Shown here one piece after another: positions 23,701-35,700 of a stretch of 64,000 nt of DNA. The position numbers and the translations under genes are program-made. This DNA is from Echeneis naucrates. Its lineage: Eukaryota; Chordata; Actinopteri; Carangiformes; Echeneidae. The notes under the pieces are model-generated. The model worked only from the letters and a program-made list of their open reading frames with translations. It searched no databases and had not been told where the DNA came from. Location: positions 12,521,623 to 12,585,622 of the forward strand of contig NC_042515.1 in NCBI RefSeq assembly GCF_900963305.1, given 5' to 3'. Within the stretch, counting starts at the first letter, position 1. Every line of letters starts with the position of its first letter.

Positions 23701-24967
23701 ACATTATATTTGGATCTACTTTATACCACAAAATGTTTTAAATAAACAATAGGAGTAGGGTGACCAGATGGGAATGGGTAAAATTCAGGAGGGGGGGGTG
23801 ACAAAGCAGTGACTGCACACTCATACACTGTGCAGCTGCAGGACAACTCAACCACCATGATCAGTTTTTAATGTTATATCAGGAAAAAACTCCAGACTCT
23901 ACTCTAGTGTGATTTGGGACGATTGGGGCAGGATTCGGGATTCAGGACAACTGCTTTAATTTTGGGACGTCTGGTCACCCTAAATAGGACGCATGTGGTG
24001 CACCTCACAAAGAGTTTCTGGGTTTGATAACTGGGTATGTTTAGATTATTTGGTGATTTTAAACTGCACAAAGGATGAGTGTGAGCATGAACCATCACTA
24101 AACGCCAGCAGGGATTGGCTCACAGCCCTGACGGATAAGTGGTTTCAAATAATGAGTGGATAAATGAATTTGCTCATGTTTGGCAGAAGGCAGACGTTAC
24201 ATGTTAGTTCCGTTTTTAATCTTGTCATTTGTGGGGTTATTGTCCAACATAACTGCACGACTCCTCTGTCTGTTACAGATGAAGGCCGGCCAGCAGGACA
24301 ATGCAGAGGTGGAGGTGGCTCGTTGCACTCGAGGGCAGTATTTTGGGGAACTGGCATTAGTCACCAACAAACCGAGAGCAGCGTCGGTTTACGCTGTGGG
24401 GGAAACCAAATGTTTAGGTTTGTCTCTGTTTCAGGAAAAGCAGGATACTTATTTTAGCTCTCTCCAATTGTTCTCACTGCAAGTTGCTGTAGTTCAGGGC
24501 TCTTGAGCTTCTGTTGCAAGTCACTTCTTGCTTGATAGTTAATCAAGAAAGTTACAAGAAAAAGAGACATGAAGCAGCTAAAAAGAGCCTCAGGGCTCAG
24601 GAGAGATGGGATTTGGTTTAGACCTGCTCTCTATGTAAAGTGCCTTGATTTGCCACTGTATAAATAAATCTGATTTGATTGGATGAGGTGGAACAGGAGA
24701 AAACAGGAAGAAAAAACCTCAGCTGTAGCCGCGTGATGCAGTTGACTGAACATTACTCAAAGTCACATTTAAAATGTGTTAACAAATACTTTGCTTCCTA
24801 CAAAGCTTGTAATGTCCTCTTTCTAAATGTTTCCTTTCCTTCCAGTAATCGACATCCAGGCTTTTGAGCGTTTGCTGGGCCCATGTATGGACATCATGAG
24901 GAGGAATATCTCCCAGTACGAAGAGCAGCTGGTGGCTCTGTTTGGCTCCAGTGTACTGAACCATTAG
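20746..24967 (+). CDS. prkar2a: cAMP-dependent protein kinase type II-alpha regulatory subunit
   Basis: Binds and inhibits PKA catalytic subunits, releases them on cAMP binding, and docks to AKAPs. Ten exons: 20746-20983, 21568-21603, 21686-21825, 22044-22150, 22252-22405, 23266-23367, 23450-23524, 23620-23685, 24279-24417 and 24846-24967. They join in phase to 392 residues (human 404). Residues about 5-45 form the dimerisation/docking domain ([18 protein letters not shown]). The inhibitor site RRVS is split across exons 2 and 3, its serine being the RII autophosphorylation site. Two cyclic-nucleotide-binding domains follow, each with a phosphate-binding cassette: [18 protein letters not shown] and [19 protein letters not shown]. 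The start could be either of two adjacent Met codons (20746 or 20749); the second matches human spacing. The acidic linker is shorter than in human. Confidence 0.96.
21062..21325 (+). mobile_element. SINE-like interspersed repeat, copy 2
   Basis: Same family as the unit at 19918-20252: GTTTGATTCCCGGGCCCTGG, then CATGTTCTCCCCATG, CCCAAGACATGCATG, GGGATTGGCTCCAGCACCCC, GACCCTGAAATGGATAAGCG and an ATGA simple tail. The GGTTTGATTCC stretch resembles a tRNA-type B box. It lies in prkar2a intron 1 in the sense orientation. The 60 bases near 21075-21115 look like an internal insertion relative to copy 1. Confidence 0.7.
22406..23265 (+). other. prkar2a: prkar2a intron 5, no internal feature
   Basis: AT-rich intron with a T run at 22830-22845. 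No gene or repeat family is recognised. Confidence 0.6.
23756..23982. mobile_element. hAT-like MITE (non-autonomous DNA transposon)
   Basis: A 227-bp element in prkar2a intron 8. It begins TAGGGTGACCAGATG and ends with the inverse CGTCTGGTCACCCTA, giving 15-bp terminal inverted repeats with one mismatch. It is flanked by AATAGGAG at 23748-23755 and AATAGGAC at 23983-23990, an 8-bp target-site duplication matching at 7 of 8. The 8-bp duplication and the start sequence fit the hAT superfamily. There is no coding capacity. The interior includes a G-run near 23792-23799. Confidence 0.85.
24095..24168 (+). mobile_element. tail fragment of the SINE-like repeat
   Basis: Contains AGCAGGGATTGGCTCACAGC, CCTGACGGATAAGTGGTT and a terminal ATGAGTGGATAAATGAAT. 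This matches the 3' end of the repeat seen whole at 21062-21325. The 5' part is missing. It lies in prkar2a intron 8, just after the MITE. Confidence 0.5.
24615..24690 (+). mobile_element. 3' tail of an L2-like LINE or its SINE partner
   Basis: The sequence GTAAAGTGCCTTGA, then CACTGTATAAATAAATCTG and a TGATT repeat, is the characteristic 3' end of fish L2-type elements. Only the tail is recognisable; the rest of prkar2a intron 9 (24418-24845) shows nothing else. Confidence 0.6.
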
Positions 24968-25229
24968 TACATAAAATTACAGATCAGCGGTTTTGATAAA
25001 ACATAGTAGCACTGCATGGCTTATATGTCCCATGCAGTAAAATGTACCAGCCGTGTAAAACTGTGATGCTACAAGGTAAATATGCTGTGAGTAGAGGACA
25101 CTGTTTCATGTATGACTCTCCTGATAATCACCTAAATAACATCCATGTACCACCAACACTCAGACGTACCTGAGCACAGTGAGAGGTACAGCCTAGAACC
25201 ATTGGACAGGACCTGACCTTTAAATGACT

Positions 25230-25235
25230 AATAAA
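25230..25235 (+). terminator. prkar2a: putative prkar2a poly(A) signal
   Basis: Canonical AATAAA about 260 bases after the prkar2a stop. Further AATAAA-like hexamers follow at about 25312 and 25342. Confidence 0.5.
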
Positions 25236-25934
25236 TAAGTTTTAATGAAGCTCTGGGCTGAAAACTTTCTATTTTAATATTATCTAATGACTCAAACTCT
25301 CACGAGTAGAAAATAAAAACAATCCATCCAGCCACATTGTAAATAAAAAGTCAAAACAAGTTCCCACAAAGCTGTTGCAGTTTCTTTCTTTAACCACCAA
25401 GGTCCCAGTTTCTGCAGTCGTGTACATACACGCATTTGTTTTTCTTGGTCTGGCTATAATAGGTGCTGTGCATTAACTGTTAATGGCTGAGGTTTACTGT
25501 TCACATAAACCTTAAAACACCCGGTTAGCACTTTATTAAGAACACACAGCAAAAAAACATGCAGCCGAGTGTAATAGTTCTGCATTAAATCCTTCTTTTG
25601 TGAAGACTATAGCATTTAGTTTAAGTTGAAACTGTTTCGCTGTCCTGATCATCTGTCAAAGCAAAATCAGTGAGGTTAAGTTTAACTGAAATATCTATAT
25701 GAAAGTATACTTCTAACAGCTGCATGAAAACATCTTCCAAAATGATCTTAATGCATCACCTCCAGGCACAAAGACCTGACATTAGGGCTTATTGCCAGAC
25801 TGTTGTATTGCAATGCATTGTTTTTATTTTAGATGTAATAACATTACATCTTTTAACAGATGGCATTATTGCTAATGCACAACATAAAAAAATAAAAGAC
25901 TGTACATTAAATACTCAAGTTTTCTGGAGTTTGT

Positions 25935-25940
25935 TTTATT
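25935..25940 (-). terminator. spen: putative spen poly(A) signal
   Basis: AATAAA on the minus strand, the first strong one after the spen stop codon, implying an 860-base 3' UTR. Other candidates further on cannot be excluded. Confidence 0.45.
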
Positions 25941-26794
25941 TGAGTTACAAAATATGAAGTGCCATCAGCAGACTCCACAGGAGAGTTTGCTAACCTTCTT
26001 GTGTTACAAGTATTTACACCCAATAGTCAACGATATCCATCTAAATTTTCACACTGTTCTGGAAAGTCCCAGAGTTCAGGTCTCTGTTGTCCAAGTTCCA
26101 TGGTCAAAGTTTAAATATTTAAAATATTTACAAAGTCCTGTATTCAAAAACTCCCAAATCATACTGTAGCTTGTTCGATGCAAAGGCAGATGCCAGAGGT
26201 GTAACTGCTTCAGGAGTGTGAGAAATGAGCAGAGCTGGTGGAATTAAAGGAGCTGTTAAATGAACGTGGTCCTCTACAGGGTCTCCATAGTTTTACAAGG
26301 GCCCAGTTCCTCCCTCTAAAGAAAGCCTGGGTGAGAAAGTCTGTACATAGTTATTTAAAATTACATGTTGAAATGTCTTTTAGCCATTGTAGTACAACAG
26401 CTGATGATCCTCTCTTGTGAAGAAATGAATGACAATCAATAAAAGACAGATGAAAGTAAAGGCCACCCAAATAGTCACTCTTGTTCATTAAACATTTTTC
26501 TTCAGAGCATCTCCGACCATTAAAATAAAACTCCAATAAATAGATATACAGCAGAGAGATGGTCAAATAAGACTAATCTGGTTTGGTCCATCCCTGAGTT
26601 CTTTTGAGAAGGACAAAAATACCAGACAGGAGTGACAGAAGGGAAAAAGGGGGGGTTGCGCAGAAAGTGTTGATAGGGTACATCCTACACATTCCCATTG
26701 TGTTCAGGGGGAAAAAAAGTTCTCATATTCCTCTGGTTTCCTGAGGTTCATCAGTGAGAACATTCATCCATGGGACAGTTCCCAGCAGTGGAGG

Positions 26795-29700
26795 TTACAC
26801 AGAGGTGATGACAATCATGAGGTGTGGTGAGATGCTGGAGATCCTGTTGAGGAGGTCAGGGGCGAGCTGGGATAAGTGGCTCTCTGAAAATTCACACGGT
26901 GGGAAAATCTGTAGCACATAGGCAGGCTGGGGAAAAAAAGTGAAAAGCATACATGGCGTTACAGAGAAACATTTGAGAGCTGGTTATGATTATTTTCTTG
27001 ATATGCCTAATAACCCTGCAGTATAAAAACCAAAATGAAACTTTAACCACGTTTATAAATGTCATGAGCTGGTTACATGTTGATATGAAAGTCAGACATG
27101 AAGGTTTTAGTGTACAATACTGAAACAAAACTACTTCATGTCTTTCCCCAGGGCCAACTGATTTCAGCATTGTGCTGAGACTGAATAACATCCTCATTCA
27201 TACAAACCACCTGTGTTCAGCTTCACCTGCACTGCAGAAATTGAGGCAGAATTTGAGAGCACAACACAGAGATGAGACACGGAATGTGTCTAAGTCTCTC
27301 AAATGTAAGAATCTAACAGTCTCACCTGATTGGAACCTGGGTTGGGGATATTGATGATACCAGCAGCCAACTTTGTCTGCAAGTAGTTGATGAAAGCAGC
27401 TTTAAGAGCTTGAGTTTGGTTTAGGACATCATCTTGATCGCGTCCACATGGTAGAGCAAGAAGAAGACAGTAGTCACTATCACCCTAAAGAAGGAAAATA
27501 CGTTAAGTGTTGGTTGACCCAGTTTATTCAAACACAAAATATCTCAATCACAGTAAGACAAATCACATACTGTCATTCTTCTGGCTACACTCTCAAGTTG
27601 TGAAGCCTCTAGTCTCATTCTCTGGACAATCCTAAGCAGTGCGCCTCCCTCTTGTAAGGGGAGTGATCGATGAGCCAAAGCTTTGTTGCCACAGACAAAA
27701 TGCAACTGGACTGCAGCTGTGTCGTTCTTCAGTGCCAGCAGGCCTTGCCACACAATCGGGTATTTCTGTTTAAATGAGACAAAACAAAGGCTTTGTCAGA
27801 CAAAGCTAGGTCTTGTTCAGATCAACAATCCTCAACGCATTTGACAGTAAGAATTGTATTTTCTTAAACTATTCTTACCGTGAGCAACTGCACCATATTA
27901 ACAGGTTGTGTCATCTTGCCATCTGGTTTTGCCTGAAGGTCAGCACCCTAATGATGCAAGAAAATAGTGAGGCGTGGGCAGTTTCTTTCAAACGAGGATA
28001 TCAAAACAGCCTTGCATTTTAACTCAGACAATGAACTTATAGTTACAGCGTGTTGTCATATAATGATGCTTTTTAATCTGAATTCTTACATCAATGGGAT
28101 AAATTGGTAAAACAAAGTCAAACCTTCATTTGAGTACTTTTGAATGCAGCAGTGTTCTTTTGATTTGAGCTAGGTACCATTTTAACAGCAGCAAACTCAC
28201 CACAGTCGGTGTGACGTTCAAAGGTGGCTGGTTAAGTCCAACAGCAGACGCCTCTGTCATCTGAGAATGGATGCTTCTTGGGTTTGGATACAACCCTGAG
28301 TACTCTGGAAATGAGCCACCAGGTGCTGGTGGCATTAGTTGAACTCGCTGGGGAGATGCCATTGCTGGCCCAGTTTGTCGGATACCCATCATCCCATCTT
28401 TAGGAAGAGGGGAGTGGGACCTCTTTGCTTCCAATGGCTTTGTTATGTCCTTTTCAGATACACCTTTAGGCAAAACATGTGATCTTGGAGACAGGGACAA
28501 AGGCATGTTGGAAGGTGTTGAAGAAGGGGGAAGAGTGTCTTGAATGTGTCCAGAATGTGTCTCTGTGGCTGAACGCTCTCCTTGTTGGTGCAAGAGTACA
28601 CGTAAATCTCTCTGTGACATGTATGTCTCCAATGGGACATTACTCCGCAAAGACCCACGAGGATCTGATTGCATAGTTTCTGGTTTTAGCTGTGTGGCCG
28701 ATTGTCTCCCAGCCATGTGAAAATGTCTTGTGTCTTCCTGTTCCCCCTCATGACCCCTCAAAGAACCAGGGTTTACTTTGAGAACCTTGTCTCTGCCAAC
28801 AGCCTGGGGTGAGGTGGGTCGGGTCTGCATGGAGCCAGACCAGGGAGAGGCAAGAGACTCACTGTGCATCCCATAGCTCATCACAGACAGAGGTGGAGTA
28901 TTGACGCGGACATCTCCTTGGACAAGATGACCCACTGGAATTGACTGGGAAACACAGTGTGGGGACATCCGTCCCAAGCCTCCAGGCACACTGTGTGGCG
29001 GCATGATAACAGACTGCTCTGGATGATGTACGCCTGTGATAAACTGTTGCATGGCAGGGAGACTTGTAGATAACATCACTGGTATGCCCTTGGGTGAGGA
29101 TGACCCTATGGGTGAGGACACTTTAGTAAACGGAGGGTGTGGGTGACCTGACTTGCGTGGGGACCGTGGTTCCTGTTTGACCCCACTGAGATGTGATGGA
29201 GCTCTGTCACCAGCTGCTGAAACAAATCCAACATGGTTGCCAGGTGGTGAGGGCAAATGGGGACTTATTGCAGGACTTATGGCAGAGGTCCAAGGTGCTT
29301 TTGCACTATCTGCAGTGTGAGGATCGGCACTGTCCATTTTCTTAGCATGTTTTAATGGCATGTAGTCCTGATGGTAGCTCAATACTTGCTGGCCACCTTG
29401 TGTAAGACGCTTGACTACTCCTTGAGGTCCAGACTGGTAAGCCGATTCCATCTTTTCCAAACCAGAGTTTTCTTGTTTAATAGAAGACAAAGCTGACTGT
29501 GTCTTACCAGGATGCCCATGATCTGCCTGCGATGAAGGGCCCTTTTGAAGTCCTGACTGAGAGTGACCATACATTTCCTGTTTTATCTGAGGCATTGATA
29601 CCAACTGCTGAGATTCCATATCACCTGCTGTTGCTTGTGGGATCTGACTTATTTTTGCACTTATACGCTGGGGTCCCTCTGTCTTCTGTCCTGAGTGGCT

Positions 29701-32700
29701 CAACACAACCACACCCTCAGATGTATTTACCCGTAGACCAGGGCAAGAGCCCATCCCAAGAGTGGGACTCTCAACAAGGCAGCGAGCAGCACTTCCTCCC
29801 TCATCACCAACTGTTGATCCATGGTAAGATCCAGCATCATCTTTGCTAGGCCTATAGGTCGATTTTGGTAGAGTCATGTCCACACAGGGATTTCCAATGT
29901 TCATGTTCACTTTGTCTTCAGGCTCAGGAGCGTTACAAACACGACTGATAACAGAGGTTGCAGTGGATGCAATTACAGAGATCACAGACTTTGTCTCAGG
30001 AGATGGCAGTGAAGCTGAAGGTCGAACAATAGGTGAGGCTGAATGAGCTGGCATTCTACTATCAGGCAGTGGTGACTTATTTGGCACAACAGCTGATGGA
30101 ATATTACTTTCAGATGGGCTCTGATCATGGAGGGTGGACAGATTGCTAGAAATTGAACTGCTGCCCGGCAGTGAAATATTTTTGTGTTTCATGAGAATCT
30201 GTCTCAAGTCACTTGTGCCATGTTCTGGTTCCACGTTAACAGAGTCTGAAGGTAAAGGTTGGTTTTCTTTGGAGGCTAATGGCATGACAGGTGGAGCAGA
30301 GACACCCATGTCTTTAGACTGGTGACGCCAATCTGGTGGAGAAACAGGAATTCTGCTTGTTGGAATGGGTCTGATATTTGGCCTGTTGGCTAGTGGAGAC
30401 AGGGAAGGAGAAATGCACTCAGATGGCAGCTGCTGAGGCTTTGGGCACATTGGGCTCTTAGACTGTGGGTAAACAGATTTAAGATGTTGAATCTGTTCCT
30501 CAGAAGAGGGCTCTGACTCTGCATTTACATCTGTAGCCTTGAGAACTGAAGGTTCAAGGTCTGGCTTCCAGGTTGTGGGAGTAATAACTGCAGCAGCTGC
30601 CGTTACTGGAGTTGTCTCAGTGACAGTCTTGACACTGGAGGTTACGTTGTCTGTTATTGTAGCTGGCAGTTCCTCACCTACTAAATGTCCTTCCTTTAAG
30701 TCCTTTCTTGCTTGCTTTTGGAACTTAGAACGTTTCAATGATTTAGGTCTTCTTGTGGGTCCCTTTTTCAGTGTTGTTGGAAAGACAGGTTCATCCTGTA
30801 CAGATGAATTTGTTTCAGGTTCATCTTCTTTAGAAGGATGAATGATGTCTTGCATTTCATGTTCAGAACCTACATCTGACGTTAACGGAGGTGGCTGAGT
30901 TAAGGATACAGGTATATCCTCAGCAGTTATGGAGTCAATAGCAGCCATGAGTTCTGTTTCACTAGCAGGATTAGAAGGCTTTTCGTCATCTTGGTCACCT
31001 TTAACTTCTGGATGTACAGGTGGAACTGGTGCCTCTGCGGGAAAAGCAGGATCTGTGAGTTTGGCAATGTTCTCCACGGCCTGCTCCAATTCCAACTCCT
31101 GTGAAATTAGGCTTTTTGAAGTTTCCAGGAGCTCCTTTTTTTCCAAGGCAGCAATTTCATTTTCTTCATTATTGGAGACCCCCTTGGTAGCATCAGTGCA
31201 CTTTGAGACATGATCACTGTGGTCACTAGGTCTTAATCTTTTTGAAGAATCTTCTTGATTTCCAAGCTCATCCTCTCCTAATTGCAGAAGATCCTTCACC
31301 TCTGTGACATTTAGTCTAATTTTGAGATTCTTGAGGACAGGTGACTTGGGAGTTCTTGCCAACTTCGTCTTTCCTCTTACATTCCTTTCTTTTTCTGGAG
31401 TGGGTTTCTCCTCTACAACTTGGGAATCTGTCTCTTTCCCATTTGATTTACCATCACATACTTTTTCATGAATGTCTTTATCCCTGGCCAAATGGCTACC
31501 TTGTTTGTCTTTCTCCTCTTTTGCTTGGTCAACTCTTGTTGATGGATCTTCTTTACATGAAATTGCTGAATCTTGCAAAACCAAGGTATCGTCATCTGTG
31601 GAAGCCATTTCCTGATCATCATCCTCTGCCACATCGGTTTTATACCCCTTCCTTAATGATCCAGATCCTAGAGCTGTTGACATTTGAATCGGAGAACTCT
31701 TTGTGGCATGAGGGGATGTTTTCCCCTTTAACACTCTTGGAATTCGTTCGCCACTTTCTGATTCATTTGAATCAATGTCTTTACTTTCAATCTTTGATTT
31801 TTCCACTTTAACTGCTGAACTGTCTTCACTTTGTTTACGATTCTTTGGAGGACGACCCCTTTTGTTTGCAGCAGGAGCAGGAGCAGGAGCAGGCTGATCC
31901 TGCTCAAAATTTTGCTGGTGCGCTGGATCTTTGTCTGTAACTCGCTTCCGCGCAGAGCGTGGCGACTCTGTAATTTCCTTTCCAGAACGAACTGGTGCAT
32001 CATCTTCAACTGGGGTGGCATACACAGATTTTACATTTCTTCGCCTTGCTCTACCTAGTGATATGCTTTGCTCTAAAATATCTAGATCTGATCCATGAAT
32101 AGGAGATTTCGCTGTGGACTTTTCAGCTCTTGGAGATGATCCACGTTTCAACTTCTCTTTGTCAATGCGCTCACTCTTGCGTGTCGCTGGTTTCTCAGGA
32201 CCAGAGGTAGACATACCCAGAATAAGAGTACTTTGAGCAGGAGATTGTTTGGACCTTTTAGTTTTCATTTCTTTTGTTTTATGCTCTTTCTGAGAGGAGA
32301 CTGGCTCATCATTTGTGTCATCATCAGTAGGCATCTGCACTTTACTAACTGGAAGTTTCTTCTCTCCCTCTGGCTCTGTTACTGCCTTAAAAGTGGATTG
32401 AGTCTCTTTCTTGATTACATCCACTTCATCTGTAAGACTTGATGGTACGGGACTGGTGTTTTCAGGCACTTCTGGTTGTGTTATTTCAGGATCCAGCTCT
32501 GGTTCTGAACTGCTTACAAACTCATCATGTGAATCACGGAGACATGGTTGTTCTGTAACTGGAGGTTTAATATTCTCAGTAATAATATCCACTTTTCCTT
32601 CAGCAGGAGAAAGTTTAAATCTATCAAGTGAATAACTGGATTCACATGCTGTTACAGGCCCAGGTTCAGAATCAGGTGCTGATGTCTTCTCAGTTGGTGG

Positions 32701-35700
32701 ATGGGGCATGGGCACAATATGTTTATTTTCCTTTACCTCTTCCTTCACTTCTTCCTTTGTGAAAGACACAGGTGGATAAGGATCAGTGACTGGATTTATG
32801 ACAACACATTTTTCTTCTGGTGGTGGAGAGCCCTTGGGCACAGATTGGGTGACAGAACTAACTGTGAGTTTAGGTTCAGCTAACAGCTCTTCAGCAGGAC
32901 TGATAGGTTTAATCTCTGGTGCTGTGATAGTTCCTGTTGTTTCAGGTGACTGCGATGCTTGCTGCTCCTGAACAGGTGCTTTTTCCTGTTTATTCTCATC
33001 TGTAAGCATAGCGTCCCCCTTTGCCTCTTGTATCTGTGGGGCTTTATTCTTTTGTTGTTGTAATCGCGTGAGTTCCAAAAAACGACTATGAAAAAGGACG
33101 ACTGGCTCTGAATCAAGTTCACCATCTACTGTCCCTTGCTGACAAAGTTGTTGAGTTTGTGTATGCTCAGGTTCTTCATGTTTGCGTTCCAAATGTTGAA
33201 GTCGTCTGGAGTCCAGCTCAAAGACAGGGCTATGAAGAAAGCGAGATGCAAATAATTCCCTGCGTTCCTGCTCCTCTGGCTTAGACTCTTCCTTCCTGTC
33301 ATCAAGTTTGTCTTCAGAGCCACTTCGGATCTTTTTCTTTTTCATGTACCAAGAAGGTGTAGGTCTTGGTGTTGATTCTACTTTTTCTGTATCTTTTCTG
33401 TCACGGAATCTAGCAAAATGAGAATCATAATCCAAAAATGACCAGTTATCTTCTCTGGAAGATGAGAGAGATTTTGCACGCTCAAGCAGAGCCTTTGTGT
33501 CAGGTGTGATGGTCTGATCAAGTGCAAAAGAGTAGAATTTGTTTCTTTCAAGATGTGCCAGTTTGGGATCTGAAAAGCGGTCAACCTTTGGCCTCTCAGA
33601 AAAAGGCATAGATGTTGAGGGCACAGGGGAGTGGGGTTTTGGCTCTCTATCCTCTTCAGAGTCAGATCTCACTTCGCCAGGCTCCAAATCATGCCAAATA
33701 CCATATTCCAAACGCTTGCAATTGTGAATGTTTTTACTTAGACTTCTGGAAAAGTTGAGGTCAGGTAACAAGTCTTGTTTAACTCTGCTCTCCCATCTCT
33801 TTTGCTGCTCTTCTTCAACACCAAGTACAGGAGTGTTTGGTTTGTTTATTTGTGTGCTATGCGTCTTTTTGACTAAATGCTCCAGATCAGGGTGAATTTT
33901 TTCATCATTTCTACTCAACTCTTTCTGAGAAGTATCCAGAAAGTCTTCATCTGTATGGTGAGAGAAGTGCTGATGTCCTGGGGAGGAGGTGCTGTTCCAG
34001 TCAGGATCTTCACTTTTTTGTCTAAAGCTCCTGTAGATACGCTCCCTCTTTATTCCAGAGTCTGTATCAAACTGGTCTTGTTTCTTTAGTTTGTGAGACG
34101 GGAAATTATCTGTGACATCCTCGGGTGGTTTTCCAACTTCATGCACAAGACTGCGATGTTCCAAATCATCAGTTTCACTTCCTTGGGGACTTTCTGGTTT
34201 TTCAGATTTGTCAGACTCGCGCTGCTGTTGCTGCTGATGCAAACGTCTATTTTGCTCCATTTGCTTGCGGTAACTCTGAGACAGGTCAATGTCTACATGG
34301 TCTTCCTTGCTCTTGGCACTTTTGTCAGTGTCTGTATTCTGAGCACCAAATTTAAATGCATGGTGTTCTTGTTCTCTGGTACTATTTTGTTCTGCAATCC
34401 CTTCATGTGAAAACCTTCTGGAAGTAGAGCTCCCTGGATGTCGTTTTGACTCCGGAGCATCTAAAGATCCATCCAATTTTTCTCTTTGTCCTCTATGGTC
34501 CTCTTGACTTTCTGTCTGAGTGCCACTTTTATCGGTTTTCAGTCTTGAATCCCTCCGTGATTCTTTGTGTTTGTCAGTGTCTGATTCTTTTGAATATGTG
34601 GCACTAGCACCAAAGTCAGAGGACTGATTGCCATCTTCCTCCTCATGTCTGCTTCTCTTCTGTCGAACAGGCCTTCCACCTGAATCAGCAAAGCGCCTTT
34701 TTCTTGCAGCAAGGCGATCTGAATTCCCTGATACATCCTTTCCATCATTTCCACTATCTGACCTCTGATGTTTTTTGAGTCGATTTTTCCCATCAAAATC
34801 TGAACTGTCACCTTTACTAATTTCTGATCTTTCTGTTTTTGCAGAGTCATGATGGGCAGCTGCTAACTGATTTCCGGAAACAGCATCACTATCCACCTTG
34901 CATTTCTGCCTCTCATGAGCATCTTGTTCTGATCCCCTTAATCTTCCAGAGCCTCCATCAAAACCAGCCTCAAGTTCTGTTTCAGGTAATGTGTTTGATG
35001 GGGATTGCCCCTTTGCTTTCCTTGATTTAATCTTCTCAGACTTGTCCTTGTCACCCTTCTCTTTTCGCTTTGCACGCTTGGTTTTCTCAGCACTTGTCAC
35101 ACGATCTGGTTGACTGCCCTTCTCACTTTTGTCACTTTTAGAGGTGTGTTCTAGCAAGGTCTTTTCAGATTTGTCAAAGTGTGGTGGTGACATTGAGCTC
35201 ACACTTCCACTCCGCTCAGAGGACTGGCTGTAAACCCGTCTTTCTGAGTCTCTGGGAGCACGCTCAGATGGTGATGGTGATACTGTAGGAGTTAAGGCCC
35301 TCCTTGGATGGGAGGGGCTCCACCTGCTGCGGTCTGCCTCAAAGCGTTCTCGCTCTCTTTCTCGCTCTCTTTGAATATATGTGTATTTTCGAATGTCTTG
35401 CTCAAAGGGGTCTCTGTAGTCCCTGTAGTCGCGTGGGTCTTCATGATAGCGTGGGTCAAAGTGATCCCCCTGATAATGTTCCAGTTCAGGAAAGCGGTCT
35501 CTGCTGCGAGCCGCATAATCTCTTCGAGCATCCTCTGGATAGAGACCAGGTGTTCGTATGTTCTCATAGTAAGCTCTTTCTGCGGTAAATTCATGATAAG
35601 GAGGTCTGCGATCCTCTCTGTGGAGTAACAGGAGAGAGTGTGGAATTGTGTTAACGCAAGTAATCCATGAACGTGTACCTCATATTCTGCAACTGAACTG

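Larger units (their letters stand above)
24968..26794. other. tail-to-tail 3' UTRs of prkar2a and spen
   Basis: No coding sequence. On the plus strand an AATAAA at 25230-25235 could end prkar2a. On the minus strand the signal at 25935-25940 would give spen an 860-base 3' UTR; others lie at 25823-25828 and 25532-25537. The intergenic gap is therefore at most about 700 bases and possibly much less. Nothing else is recognised. Confidence 0.6.

Noticed and set aside
29499-33727. Numerous plus-strand open frames of 60-156 codons
   Set aside because: Antisense shadows of the 7.4-kb spen exon.
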